64,000 nucleotides of DNA from Chitinophaga filiformis (lineage in GTDB: Bacteria > Bacteroidota > Bacteroidia > Chitinophagales > Chitinophagaceae). This document shows positions 26,927-36,691 of this stretch, piece by piece. Both the position numbers and the translations under genes were made by a program. Each line of letters begins with the position of its first letter. The first letter of the stretch is position 1. Below the pieces are notes generated by a model, which saw nothing but the letters and a program-made list of their open reading frames with translations, had not been told where the DNA came from and ran no database searches. The stretch lies in the NCBI RefSeq assembly GCF_900102545.1, contig NZ_FNBN01000006.1, positions 62,001 through 126,000 on the forward strand, read 5' to 3'.

Positions 26927-28228
26927 TTAAAACCAGGATATCCAGGATTTGCCGTCTTTCGCGCTTACCATATCGTAACCCTCACTTGTTTTCACCAGGT
27001 AATACCCATTGGAGTCAGTGAGTTTGATGATCGTATTAGTCACCGCAGTCTCTCCTTCAGGAAGCTCTCCCAGGATACCCAGGTAGGGGAATACAATGCG
27101 TCCGTCTGCTTTATAGGTGGGAGCTTTGAAGGCGGGGCCATATTCTATGTATTGTTCGCCATCAACACGGGTTACAAAACCTAACAGGTCATACACGACA
27201 TTGTCGCTTGTGCCAAACTGAGGATAAAAGACCGTAAAGGAATAATTGGGAAGTTTCGTAATACCATACGCATCATCCACGCCATCAACGTGGAAACCTT
27301 GCAGCGTTACCCAGTAAGCGCCGGCATCTACCTGCTGCTGCCACCATGCGTTAGGAGCATCCCGATCTATCACCAGCGGCTTCGCTGTTTCTTTAATAGT
27401 ACCGGTATTACCATTCACGGTGAAGCTCAGCGTAGTTGTAGCCGCACTCCAGCTGATGTTGTCGAAAGCCGTCAGTGTGACTGCCCCGAGATTCACAGTA
27501 GGCGAAAAGCCTACACCGGCAGGCGTATAATAGAATCCTGTTGTCACCACATGACTTTCACCGTTTTCGTCTATCCAGCTGAAAGTGGCGCTCCTGTTCA
27601 GGATATCGAAAGCCACATCGTAATTGCTGCTGCCCGTAGTAAAGCGTTTAAAATAGGTGAGGTAGGTATCTATCTTGTCGATCAGGCGATTGGTCTTTTC
27701 CGCACCATAAGCCGCTTCCTCCCCTTCTGTCGCTTTGATCAGTACTGCTTTGCTGTTGTGATATCTTCCTTTCAGCAGGATGGTATCACCATTCATGCCC
27801 TCGATGGAAAACTCGAAATCGGAAGACAATCCTTCACCATACACACCGCCATTTACAGCCGCATCAGGATCGCTTAGCAGGTGGATGTAAGAATAAGTAT
27901 CAAATAAGAGACAGGGCTGCTGTAACGCCTTTAAACGGTAGCTGCCCTCCATGCTGGTCACAGCTGATGCCGAGTCAAAGTCGGCATACATCTTCACCCG
28001 GTTAGCAGCATCAAATTTGAAAAAGAAGGAAAACACGCCGTTCTCCAATCCCTTGGGATAAACAAGTCCTTTCCAGCCATGCGGCGCAGCCACCAGTATA
28101 TCCCCGTATTTCTTCAAGGTATCGTTCAGACGGGTATCAGGCGGAGCGCTGAATACACTTTCGTCCGACTTCTGACAAGCGGCCAGTATGGAAAGGGTAA
28201 AACATATCAGCAATAAGCGTTTGTACAT
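26927..28228 (-). CDS. DUF4302 lipoprotein
   Basis: 433 residues; lipobox LAAC with Cys18. The body fits DUF4302, a Bacteroidota surface-lipoprotein family of unknown reaction. Supporting segments are APHGWKGLVYPKG near residue 52, FFFKFDAANRVKMYADF, SYRLKALQQPCLLFDTYSYIHLLSDPD, and LLKGRYHNSKAVLIKATEGE. Family members are often found next to SusC/SusD pairs and zinc-dependent hydrolase lipoproteins, exactly as here. It probably takes part in binding or processing the substrate of the uptake system. It lies 146 bp downstream of the metallohydrolase gene, across an 11-bp tandem repeat, and 24 bp upstream of the giant cargo gene. Confidence 0.85.
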   Translation of the reverse strand: MYKRLLLICFTLSILAACQKSDESVFSAPPDTRLNDTLKKYGDILVAAPHGWKGLVYPKGLENGVFSFFFKFDAANRVKMYADFDSASAVTSMEGSYRLKALQQPCLLFDTYSYIHLLSDPDAAVNGGVYGEGLSSDFEFSIEGMNGDTILLKGRYHNSKAVLIKATEGEEAAYGAEKTNRLIDKIDTYLTYFKRFTTGSSNYDVAFDILNRSATFSWIDENGESHVVTTGFYYTPAGVGFSPTVNLGAVTLTAFDNISWSAATTTLSFTVNGNTGTIKETAKPLVIDRDAPNAWWQQQVDAGAYWVTLQGFHVDGVDDAYGITKLPNYSFTVFYPQFGTSDNVVYDLLGFVTRVDGEQYIEYGPAFKAPTYKADGRIVFPYLGILGELPEGETAVTNTIIKLTDSNGYYLVKTSEGYDMVSAKDGKSWISWF

Positions 28229-28309
28229 AATATCTTTTTAAAGACTTTTTCTTATTATTTTTAATTAGGCGTTAAACTAACATCACTAGCCCATCTGCAT
28301 CTTCCTATC

Positions 28310-28364
28310 GCTTGTTCGTCGCTTGTTCGATGCTAGTTCGATGCTTGTTCGTCGCTTGTTCGTC
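28310..28364. repeat. Five tandem copies of an 11-bp unit
   Basis: Units at 28310, 28321, 28332, 28343 and 28354 read GCTTGTTCGTC (three copies), GCTTGTTCGAT and GCTAGTTCGAT. The array is exactly 55 bp long and ends ten bases before the stop of the metallohydrolase gene, in the longest gap of the SusC-to-PorP gene run. A period of 11 is close to one DNA helical turn. It may be a variable-number repeat or a protein-binding array. Confidence 0.9.
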
Positions 28365-28374
28365 CAAAGGCCGT

Positions 28375-29286
28375 CTAGTAGATCAGGGCTTCCACCGCCT
28401 TACGTTTTTTCGCCTGCAGGCTATAGAAATCAATGTTCCAGGCAGCCTTGAAGTAAGCCACCACCGTTGCCTCCTTTTCACGCAGCGCCGCTTTCGCCTG
28501 CGCCTGTGTTACGCCGCTGGCGGAAGTACCTGCAGGAACGCTTTCAACGATCCTGTTGAAGCCATCCCGGCCTTCAATCACCATCAGGGAGATCATCTCC
28601 ACAAAATCATCGTCAAAGCCAGACATGGCGTAAGCGGAGATATATCCATTGGCATGCGCCTCTTCATCACTGATGTTGTTCCAGTTGGCCGTATAATGCC
28701 CCGCAGAGATGTTTTTGAACGCAGGCGGGTAAAGTATCGTCTGATGGAGAATATGCCCGAATTCGTGCTCTATTACGTGAAAGATCTGCTTTAGCGTAGC
28801 TGAGTCGGAAGGCTTGTAATCCGGCATACCCTTAATACGGAAAGAATTGATGGCATAGATCACTACTTTACGGCCACCTTCTGCCGTACCCAAGGTGATA
28901 GTTCCGTTATCCACATTCCAGCTGGCACTGCCACACAGTATCAGAAATTTCGGACTGTAGCGTTTGAAGAACAGTTCTCCTGCCTCTGCTACATAGGTAT
29001 CGATCCACACTTTCTTGATAGCCTGCAGTGCAGGTTTTACCATAGATTCCTTTGGCGGCACCAGTGTCTTATCCAACTCAAATTCAAACTGGTCCCATTT
29101 ATATTTTGCTTCGATGTTGTAAGGCACCACCAGGGTATCGTACAACCATTTATCCAACGCTGTCTTTTGCCAGGTATCGCCTCCCAGTCCGGGAATGTCC
29201 TGCAGACCGCTGAGATCATCATCCTTGGCACAGGCGGCAAACAATACCACACTGAGAAGAACTATTACTGTTTTTATCGTTTTCAT
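28375..29286 (-). CDS. SusCD-associated zinc metallohydrolase lipoprotein (HExxH)
   Basis: 303 residues, lipobox FAAC with Cys19. The zinc site is HEFGH at residues 174-178 (His174, Glu175, His178) inside FHVIEHEFGHILHQTI. A downstream DDDFVEMISLMV segment may supply the third ligand. This matches the family of substrate-import-associated zinc metallohydrolase lipoproteins coded beside SusC/SusD pairs. The likely role is cleaving a peptide or glycopeptide at the cell surface before import; the substrate is not shown by the sequence. The gene starts 31 bp after susD. The start ATG at 29286 gives a compact lipoprotein signal. Confidence 0.9.
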   Translation of the reverse strand: MKTIKTVIVLLSVVLFAACAKDDDLSGLQDIPGLGGDTWQKTALDKWLYDTLVVPYNIEAKYKWDQFEFELDKTLVPPKESMVKPALQAIKKVWIDTYVAEAGELFFKRYSPKFLILCGSASWNVDNGTITLGTAEGGRKVVIYAINSFRIKGMPDYKPSDSATLKQIFHVIEHEFGHILHQTILYPPAFKNISAGHYTANWNNISDEEAHANGYISAYAMSGFDDDFVEMISLMVIEGRDGFNRIVESVPAGTSASGVTQAQAKAALREKEATVVAYFKAAWNIDFYSLQAKKRKAVEALIY

Positions 29287-29317
29287 GCTATTAGCTGATA
29301 GATCCTGAGAATATTTT

Positions 29318-30769
29318 TTAACGGGGGTTCATTGGAAGACCAGAAGTCTTTGCTGTCACCGGCAGCTGGAATACCCTGCGTGGGTCTTCAGCCCCCAGTT
29401 CCAGTGTTTCTCCATCACGGGTAACATGTGTGACTGGTACTTTATAGCGCATCAGGTCAAACCAGCGCAATCCTTCCTGCACGAATTCTGCTCTTTTGAA
29501 ATCGAATAACACACTTAGCAAAGCCTCCCGGTTATCGGTAACGCCATAGTAGGTTTTGCTCTTAGCCAGGGTGATATTGTGAGTGGAAGGATTATAGTTA
29601 GTGATACGTGTGCTGGCATACAGATTCAGGTCTGCCAGTGCAGCAGCGGTATTACCCAAATTGGCATTGGCTTCTACCCTGTTGAACAGCAGCTCTTCTG
29701 CAGTAAATAATGGCACCATCGTATAAATAAAACCGATGTTGGCATTCACAGACTGCTTCACAAAATATTCACTTACTTTAGGCACGAAGTAATCGTTGGT
29801 GCTATAGGTGTAAACCGGGAAACACCAGCCACCACCTGTCACATTCCCACGGCCCAGGATCTCATAATACATGGGATAGTTCATACCAAAGCGGTATCGC
29901 CCCACGTAACGGCCATAACTGGAAGCCGTCTCCACCAGCAGCAGATTGGCTTTCTCGCTGGAGTTGGTGTAGATATTGAACAGTTCCAGCGGCGACATAA
30001 ATACATATGAGGTGTTCCATGGACGCAGGTAAGTACCTGTCTGACTGGTAGGGAATGCCATGTCAGCATACATCACCACTTTACTATAATCACGCTTGTA
30101 GAGGTAGAACCTTGCTGCAAATGCATAAGCCGCTTTCTGCGTAAAATGATAGGAAGGCACTTTGTATTTATCATCGCGGATCAGTGGTAAACCTGCCAGC
30201 AGGTCTTTCTCTATCTGTTCATATACATATGCCACCGTTTTCCTGTCATACTGCCTGAACACTACATCTTCCGGCTCTGTTACATAGGGGATGCCCATGT
30301 CAGCATTGGCGGTAGTGGCGTCATAGCTTTTGGAGAATAGATTCACCAGCATGAAATGGGAATACGCACGTGCTACGAGCGCCTCTCCTTTCTGGCGACT
30401 ATAAGCCGCTGTATCTTTTGCATTTTCACAGGCTATCAATGCGTTGTTTGCAGCAGCGATCGCCTTATAAGCAGCCTGCCAGTAATATTCAGGAGAATCT
30501 TCGTTGATATTCTGTACATCATTAAAGTAAAAAGGGTCCCTGTTCGTGCGTGCATCTACACCTGTGCCTTTATCCATTACATTGTCTGACATCGCTTCAC
30601 AGAAGGTCATATAGTTGGCCTGCGGATAAGCTGTTCCCAGCAACTGGCTCACCTTCTCCGGTGTGTCGAGTTGTGTCCAGGAGCTGTCAGGCGCCTGATC
30701 AAGGTATTTCTCACAACCCGCAAAAGCCGGGAGAATCGTTAAGAGAATATATAGCGCTTTTCTTTGCAT
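29318..30769 (-). CDS. SusD/RagB-family nutrient-binding lipoprotein
   Basis: 483 residues; lipobox FAGC with Cys19 followed by EKYLDQAPDSSW, the standard SusD start. Helical TPR-like regions of the family are seen in AYKAIAAANNALIACENAKD near residue 100, and GEALVARAYSHFMLVNLFSKSYD. The C-terminal block LFDFKRAEFVQEGLRWFDLMRYKVP and the final LPMNPR are also typical. SusD proteins cap the SusC channel and capture oligosaccharides or peptides. Starts 11 bp after susC and precedes the zinc hydrolase by 31 bp, so the three should be co-expressed. Confidence 0.93.
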   Translation of the reverse strand: MQRKALYILLTILPAFAGCEKYLDQAPDSSWTQLDTPEKVSQLLGTAYPQANYMTFCEAMSDNVMDKGTGVDARTNRDPFYFNDVQNINEDSPEYYWQAAYKAIAAANNALIACENAKDTAAYSRQKGEALVARAYSHFMLVNLFSKSYDATTANADMGIPYVTEPEDVVFRQYDRKTVAYVYEQIEKDLLAGLPLIRDDKYKVPSYHFTQKAAYAFAARFYLYKRDYSKVVMYADMAFPTSQTGTYLRPWNTSYVFMSPLELFNIYTNSSEKANLLLVETASSYGRYVGRYRFGMNYPMYYEILGRGNVTGGGWCFPVYTYSTNDYFVPKVSEYFVKQSVNANIGFIYTMVPLFTAEELLFNRVEANANLGNTAAALADLNLYASTRITNYNPSTHNITLAKSKTYYGVTDNREALLSVLFDFKRAEFVQEGLRWFDLMRYKVPVTHVTRDGETLELGAEDPRRVFQLPVTAKTSGLPMNPR

Positions 30770-30780
30770 ACTGTCTGTTT

Positions 30781-33700
30781 TTAAATGCCCACTTTAACGG
30801 ATAATGTAAACTGCTTCTGGATCGGCTGTGCAACACCACCTGCATTGAAGAACTCAGGATCCTGGCCTTTCAGCTTCTTATCTGAATAGATCAGCCACAT
30901 GTTATTTGCAGCTCCTGTTACCACCAGGCTGTTGAAACCTGTTCTCTTAATAAGGTTGTTGGGCAATTGATATGTAAGGGATACTGTCTTCAGTCGTACA
31001 AAGTCTCCTTTAGCCACCCGTGCAGTCGAGAAGTTGTAGTTGCTATACGGATAAGCACCTCCCAGTAAGGTCTTCTCATAAGCATCCAGGATAGACGGCA
31101 CATTGGTCTCCGTCTCATCTTTCGGCATCACCCAGCGATCGTAAAACTCGTTCGGCATTGCGTCCAGGTCAGAGTAGGAAGTCTTGAAAGCAGGGTACAA
31201 ACGGATCTTGTTACCCCACTGATAGGTCATGAATATATTCAGTGATAATGCCTTGTAGTGGAAAGTGTTGTTAAAACCGCCAGTTACCGGAGGATCAACA
31301 GGACCCTGGTATACCAGGGTGCCGGTAGCATCGTCCTGCAGGTCGATGTTGGAGTCTACATGTCCATCAGGTGTTACAAAAGTAGGTACACCGGTATGTG
31401 GATCCAGCCCTTTATAATCAAGGGAGAAAAGGCTATGTACAGGATATCCTTCCTTATTGCCGCCTTCAGGTGCTACCAGGTCAAAGATCAACGGAGAGTT
31501 CTTTGCATTGGTGATCTTATTGGTATTGTAGCCAAAGGTCAGATTGGTTCTCCAGCCCCACAGTTTCTTACGGATCACTTCACCACCCAGCATCACTTCT
31601 ATACCTTTGGAGTCCATATCCGCATAGTTAGCGGCCTTATATAATTCACCACCGATACCGGCAGTTTTGATGATACTGATCAGGTCAAAGCTCTTGCGAC
31701 TATACAGATCTAAAGTCAGGTTCAGACGCCTGTCAAAGAAACCTGCTTCCACACCAACGTTAGAAGTATATAATTTTTCCCAGGTCAGTTCTGTATTCTT
31801 CAGATGCGCCAGCTGTATCACTGACTCTACTTCATTCAGATGCGCACGGCGACTGTTCACTGTCTGGTATACGATATTAGAGTTGGTAGCAGGTCCCATA
31901 CTTGCCGTCAGACCATAGCTGGCACGCAATGACAGGTAATCTACATTGCTCATGTTCTGCATGAAGCTTTCCCTGTCAAGGTTCCAGCGACCAGCAAAGC
32001 TCCAGGTAGGCAGCCAGCGTGCGCTGGAAGAAGCACCTAAGCGATTGGAACCATCGTAGCGTGCATTACCGGTAATGCTGTATTTATCTCCAAAGGAATA
32101 ATCTGCAGTAGCATAGAAAGCCGCAAAACGATCGTAATCGCGGGCCATACCATAGTAAGGGAAATTGCTTTCTATCGTTTGTTTTACGATGCGATAGTCG
32201 ATATAAGGCACGCCTCCATTGTTGTACTGATAGCCATAACCAGTGCTGGATGCATTCTGCCTGTCAGCATACTTTACCTGCTGACCAACCAGCACATTCA
32301 CATTGTGATTACCACCGAAAGTAGTTCTGTAGCTCAGGTTATTGCGGAAGTCGTAGTTCAGCAGCTGGTCTTCCGTACGATTGTAGAACCCACCTGCTGG
32401 CAGTACGATCACTGGTTCTGCATCCGGGTTTTCAGGATCTCTGTAGAGAAATTTATTGTTCTGTGCAATGGTCGCATTATCTGCTGCCCTGTATGCATTC
32501 GCCATATTCGCGTCCTCCGTGATCTGGTGTTCACGGGATGATTTCACATAACGCAGTGCACCTACAAACTCCCATTTCAGTTTGTCTGTGATCTTCCAGC
32601 CTATATCTCCCTGCAGACGGAGATCCATTACATTCAGCGAGAGGTAGTTGTTACGCAGCTCATCGATGATATTAAAGTCAGTATAGTTACGTCTGAAATA
32701 TTCCAGCTGCCCATTGTCATTATAGGCCCTCAGCGTACGGCTGGTATTCAGCGCATAGCTGAAAGGGTTGATATCAAAGTCGCGGTCATACTGTCCTTCC
32801 ACAGGATTGCTATTGCGGGTCAGCGATCCCGGTGCACGTTGCTGACGTACCGATCCCAGGGTAGAGAAACCGGCAGACAGCCTGTCGGTGAATTTATAGT
32901 TGTTACGGAAGTTCAGTGTATAACGGTGTACTTTATCGGCCAGCGTCCATCCATTATCACCGTAGTAACTGGTAGAGAAGTAAGACTGCGAACGATCGGT
33001 ACCGGAAGACACGCTCAGGGAATGCTCCTGCACAAAGTTGTTGCGGAACAGCAGATCGAACCAGTCTGTATTGGCTTTACCATATTTCAGGAGGAAAGCC
33101 TTACGCGCTTCAGGTGTATTCTCCAGGCCATAGTTCCCATTCTCATCTGCCTGCAGCAGTTCATACATTTTACCATACACGCCCACATCACCACGGGAAA
33201 GAATGTCCGAGGTAAGGATACCCTTACGCTCAAGCTCCGCCAGAACAGACATCTGCCTGGCGGAGTTCATGATATTAAAGCTTCCATAGGTAGGTTTCAG
33301 TTGCGTGCTGAAGTTGCCGCTATAGGCGATAGCCGTTTTACCGGCGCGACCTTTCTTGGTGGTGATCACCACCACGCCATTCATGGCACGGGCGCCATAC
33401 AAAGCAGTGGCAGCAGCATCCTTCAGGATATCAAAACTCTCAATGTCGTTGGAGTTCAATCCGGCCACCGCAGATCCTAAGAGGGTGGTCGGATCTCCAC
33501 TGGAGAGTTGATCGTTGGAAATATTAGCCACATCTTCCAGTACTACGCCATCCACTACCCACAATGGTTTGTTGTCGCCATTGATGGAAGAGGCCCCACG
33601 GATACGGATCTTAGGCGCCGTACCAAATGTACCGGACACGTTCTGGATAGACACTCCTGCTACACGGCCTTCCAGCATACGGCTAACGTCGGCCACACCA

Positions 33701-34191
33701 CTCAGCCGCACATCTTCTGCCTTCAGGGACACTGCAGAACCGGCAAACTTCTTCTTGTCTACGTTCTGGTAACCTGTTACCACTACTTCCGACAAATTGC
33801 CTTCTGTACCACTCAGTACTACATTAAGTAATGCCTGTCCGCTGAACAATATCACTCTCGATTGTTTACCGATATAGGAAAAACGAAGGCTGTCGCCGGA
33901 ACGGGCGGCCAGCACAAAATCCCCTTCCAGGGTGGTTACAGTTCCCTTACGAGTAGATAGATTGACTATTGATACATTAGGCAAGGCTACTTTTTCTTCG
34001 GCGCCGGTTACACGTCCCTTGGCCACACTCATAGGAATGGAATCCCTTACTGCACGGCTGTTTGCCGTATGGGTTTCACCAGCAGCATGTGCACTGGCGG
34101 ATAGTAATAACAATATTGTTACCGTAATAATTCCCCGCCGGCGTCTTTTTAACGACGCCGTCAAGCGATTACCATGCATAGGTAATGTCAT
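30781..34191 (-). CDS. SusC/RagA-family TonB-dependent transporter
   Basis: 1136 residues. An Arg-rich start and a hydrophobic stretch (about 20-36) form the signal peptide. A carboxypeptidase-regulatory-like beta domain follows (about 57-130, VALPNVSIVNLSTRKGTVTTLEGDF). The plug domain begins SEVVVTGYQNVDKKKFAGS and includes the SusC hallmark LWVVDGVV near residue 215. The barrel then runs to the C-terminus. The protein imports a ligand handed over by SusD, powered by TonB. It is the first gene of the minus-strand run and is divergent from a two-component system 439 bp away. A second ATG at 34179 is an alternative start. No N-terminal secretin/STN anti-sigma domain is visible. Confidence 0.94.
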   Translation of the reverse strand: MTLPMHGNRLTASLKRRRRGIITVTILLLLSASAHAAGETHTANSRAVRDSIPMSVAKGRVTGAEEKVALPNVSIVNLSTRKGTVTTLEGDFVLAARSGDSLRFSYIGKQSRVILFSGQALLNVVLSGTEGNLSEVVVTGYQNVDKKKFAGSAVSLKAEDVRLSGVADVSRMLEGRVAGVSIQNVSGTFGTAPKIRIRGASSINGDNKPLWVVDGVVLEDVANISNDQLSSGDPTTLLGSAVAGLNSNDIESFDILKDAAATALYGARAMNGVVVITTKKGRAGKTAIAYSGNFSTQLKPTYGSFNIMNSARQMSVLAELERKGILTSDILSRGDVGVYGKMYELLQADENGNYGLENTPEARKAFLLKYGKANTDWFDLLFRNNFVQEHSLSVSSGTDRSQSYFSTSYYGDNGWTLADKVHRYTLNFRNNYKFTDRLSAGFSTLGSVRQQRAPGSLTRNSNPVEGQYDRDFDINPFSYALNTSRTLRAYNDNGQLEYFRRNYTDFNIIDELRNNYLSLNVMDLRLQGDIGWKITDKLKWEFVGALRYVKSSREHQITEDANMANAYRAADNATIAQNNKFLYRDPENPDAEPVIVLPAGGFYNRTEDQLLNYDFRNNLSYRTTFGGNHNVNVLVGQQVKYADRQNASSTGYGYQYNNGGVPYIDYRIVKQTIESNFPYYGMARDYDRFAAFYATADYSFGDKYSITGNARYDGSNRLGASSSARWLPTWSFAGRWNLDRESFMQNMSNVDYLSLRASYGLTASMGPATNSNIVYQTVNSRRAHLNEVESVIQLAHLKNTELTWEKLYTSNVGVEAGFFDRRLNLTLDLYSRKSFDLISIIKTAGIGGELYKAANYADMDSKGIEVMLGGEVIRKKLWGWRTNLTFGYNTNKITNAKNSPLIFDLVAPEGGNKEGYPVHSLFSLDYKGLDPHTGVPTFVTPDGHVDSNIDLQDDATGTLVYQGPVDPPVTGGFNNTFHYKALSLNIFMTYQWGNKIRLYPAFKTSYSDLDAMPNEFYDRWVMPKDETETNVPSILDAYEKTLLGGAYPYSNYNFSTARVAKGDFVRLKTVSLTYQLPNNLIKRTGFNSLVVTGAANNMWLIYSDKKLKGQDPEFFNAGGVAQPIQKQFTLSVKVGI

Positions 34192-34630
34192 ATGTATAGC
34201 TGATTTACTGAATAGATCCTGGTTGTAAAAAATCCTACTTTCTGGTTGTTCCTTGTACTACAATAGATTGACGGTCTATCTGATTACTCAACAGATCAGG
34301 CAATAGATTCAGGCTGTTGTAAATTAATTCTCCATTTATTCCCCTTCCCACATGTTGCTAACTATGTTCCTTTTTTCAACACCTAAAATTATTCAGTTGG
34401 CAACGTTCTCTTACCGGGGTAAACCGCTGTTGTAGAAAATAGCGGTAAACCACTATTTAATTATTATCTTACCCATCGGAATCAACCAGGAATTATATTC
34501 GTAACGTCTGTTTTTATAGGAAACAAGCTTTGTAGCAACCAGAATCTAATCACAGCCTTGTAATAACTGTCAATTTTACAGGCATGCTTTGCCAGTGATG
34601 CCACAAAGAGGAAAGAAATGACTTCTAATC
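34192..34630. promoter_or_regulatory. 439-bp divergent control region (susC / histidine kinase)
   Basis: No gene is visible. The region must hold both divergent promoters. Candidate binding sites are an 11-bp direct repeat GGTAAACC(G/A)CT at 34418-34428 and 34444-34454, and the inverted pair ACCGCT (34423-34428) / AGCGGT (34441-34446) embedded in it. I found no exact TAnnTTTG box with a well-spaced TTG on either strand. Confidence 0.45.
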
Positions 34631-36691
34631 ATGGGAAACCTTAGTAACAACAGCCGCGGAACTATCCGTCGGGCCCTGCTTTTCTTACTGGTGCTCCTTT
34701 CAGGTAACTGTTTATCCCTTACCGCACAGACGGTGGAAGATCGTTTGCCACAAACTGTCGTACACCCGCATACCAGTAAGAAGAACGTGGACAGTCTCCT
34801 GAAACTTGCAGGTACCAAGCGAGATACCGCTGCCGGTACCGCTATGCGTCTGTATTATTCGGGCATGGAAGACGCCCGCATGCTACGCTACAACAACGGA
34901 GTAGCCCGGGCGTTATCCGGACTGGCACTCTGTTACAATAACAACAACGAAAAAGATAAGGCTCTCTCCTGCGAACGTTTGGCCCTGCACTACTGTGAAA
35001 ACAATGAGCAGGGTATTGCTATCCGGGTTGATCTTTACATCCTCATGTCGCAGACATTCTATTACAGGGGCAAATACGATTCCTCCGCCTTCTACCGCTA
35101 TGCAGCGCTGGATGTACTGGAAGCCAACCAGGTAAGAGACAGGAGAATGCAGACCCGCGTATATTGCAGTCTGCTGGACTTCTGGTTGAACATCAACGAG
35201 AATATCTCCAACGATATGCACATCCAGCAGGTAATGGGACATATCAATACGCTGATAGACAGCGCTAAAATCAAAAAGGACACTCCTGCCCTGATGATGT
35301 TATATTTTTATAAGGCAGGTTATTTTAATAATATCACGCAGAATGATTCCGCCCGCTACTACTGCAGTTCTTCTATCCAGATGGGAAAGGCAACAAAGAT
35401 CTCTCCCAGCATGGAAGCCGGTCTGCTGATCAACACCGCGCTCACTTACCTCGACGATAAAAATCCGGTGCCCGCCATCCATTACCTGGAAAAGGCGAAA
35501 GCACTTTTTCCCCAGCTGGATCCGGTCACTAATCGCCACCAGATCTTTGCAGACATTCTCCTGGGTCAGTCCTATCTGATGCAGCAGCAATACAACAAAG
35601 CCATCACCATCACGCTACCTGCCCTCCAAAGTGCCCATAAACGCAATATGGTACACCTCCTGACCGCTCGTGGCAACCAGGTAATGGCGGATGCCTATGA
35701 GGCCCTGGAACAGTACAAAAAGGCCGCGGAATACAGAAAGGCATACAGTGCTATCAGGGACAGCATGATGAAAGTGGAAAAGCTGGAACTGGTATACAAC
35801 CTGGAAATGCGCTACCGCATCGCCGACAAGAACAAGGAACTGGCAGAAAAACAGCTGGCTATCACCCGCAATGAAAGCCGGATCAAGACAAAGAATTTCC
35901 TCATCATCGGTGTGTCTTCCGGCTTACTGCTCATACTCTTAGTCAGTATCCTCATCTACCGCAATAATCTCAACAAACAGAAACTGCAGGCTGAAAAGAT
36001 CCGTAACCTCCGCCAGGAACTACAGATCAGCAGCCTCCAGGCTATGATAGCAGGTGAAGAGAAGGAACGCAGCCGTATAGCCCGCGATCTTCATGACGGC
36101 ATGGGCGGCACCCTTGGCGCCATCCGTACCCGTCTCAGTTCCATCTTCCGCAGCCATACCACCACCGACGTTACAGATGATTTCCGGGAAGTGCTCCACC
36201 TGCTGGAAGAAGCCTCTACTGAGCTGCGTAAAACAGCCCACAACCTCATGCCGGAAATACTCCTGCAGGAAGGGCTGGCAAAAGCTACGGCACTCTTCTG
36301 TGAGCGTGTGCACAAAGGTCATACCCTGGAGATCAGCTTCCAGGCCATCGGCAACACCTCCGGCCTCTCCACTGATGCGGAACTCACCGTATACCGCATC
36401 ATCCAGGAACTGGTACACAATATCCTCAAACACGCCAACGCCAGGCATGCCATCGTCCAGATAGCCTACTATGAAACGCAATTGGCTGTTACCGTGGAAG
36501 ATGATGGCAACGGTATGCTGACCACAGCACAATCAGATGGTATAGGATTGAAAACTATCCGGGAACGCGTAAATTCGTTGAACGGGGAATTGCATATAGA
36601 TAGTGTACCTGGACAGGGAACCAGCGTACACATAGAAATTACGCTCAAACAAAATACTGCCAGTTATGCCTATAAAACTAGCGATTACTGA
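34631..36691 (+). CDS. TPR-containing sensor histidine kinase (HisKA_3 type)
   Basis: 686 residues. A signal peptide (1-32) and TPR-like helices (about 60-400) form an extracytoplasmic sensor. One membrane span follows at about 419-440 (FLIIGVSSGLLLILLVSILI), then a short coiled coil. The HisKA_3 box is SRIARDLHDGMGGTLGAIR with phospho-accepting His488. The HATPase domain shows ELVHNILKHANA, EDDGNGM and GIGLKTIRERVNSLNG. This layout is common in Bacteroidota NarL-type systems. Its last 26 bases overlap the response-regulator gene, so translation is coupled. The divergent position next to susC suggests it governs the 34.2-10 kb surface locus, an inference from location only. Confidence 0.92.
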   Translation: MGNLSNNSRGTIRRALLFLLVLLSGNCLSLTAQTVEDRLPQTVVHPHTSKKNVDSLLKLAGTKRDTAAGTAMRLYYSGMEDARMLRYNNGVARALSGLALCYNNNNEKDKALSCERLALHYCENNEQGIAIRVDLYILMSQTFYYRGKYDSSAFYRYAALDVLEANQVRDRRMQTRVYCSLLDFWLNINENISNDMHIQQVMGHINTLIDSAKIKKDTPALMMLYFYKAGYFNNITQNDSARYYCSSSIQMGKATKISPSMEAGLLINTALTYLDDKNPVPAIHYLEKAKALFPQLDPVTNRHQIFADILLGQSYLMQQQYNKAITITLPALQSAHKRNMVHLLTARGNQVMADAYEALEQYKKAAEYRKAYSAIRDSMMKVEKLELVYNLEMRYRIADKNKELAEKQLAITRNESRIKTKNFLIIGVSSGLLLILLVSILIYRNNLNKQKLQAEKIRNLRQELQISSLQAMIAGEEKERSRIARDLHDGMGGTLGAIRTRLSSIFRSHTTTDVTDDFREVLHLLEEASTELRKTAHNLMPEILLQEGLAKATALFCERVHKGHTLEISFQAIGNTSGLSTDAELTVYRIIQELVHNILKHANARHAIVQIAYYETQLAVTVEDDGNGMLTTAQSDGIGLKTIRERVNSLNGELHIDSVPGQGTSVHIEITLKQNTASYAYKTSDY

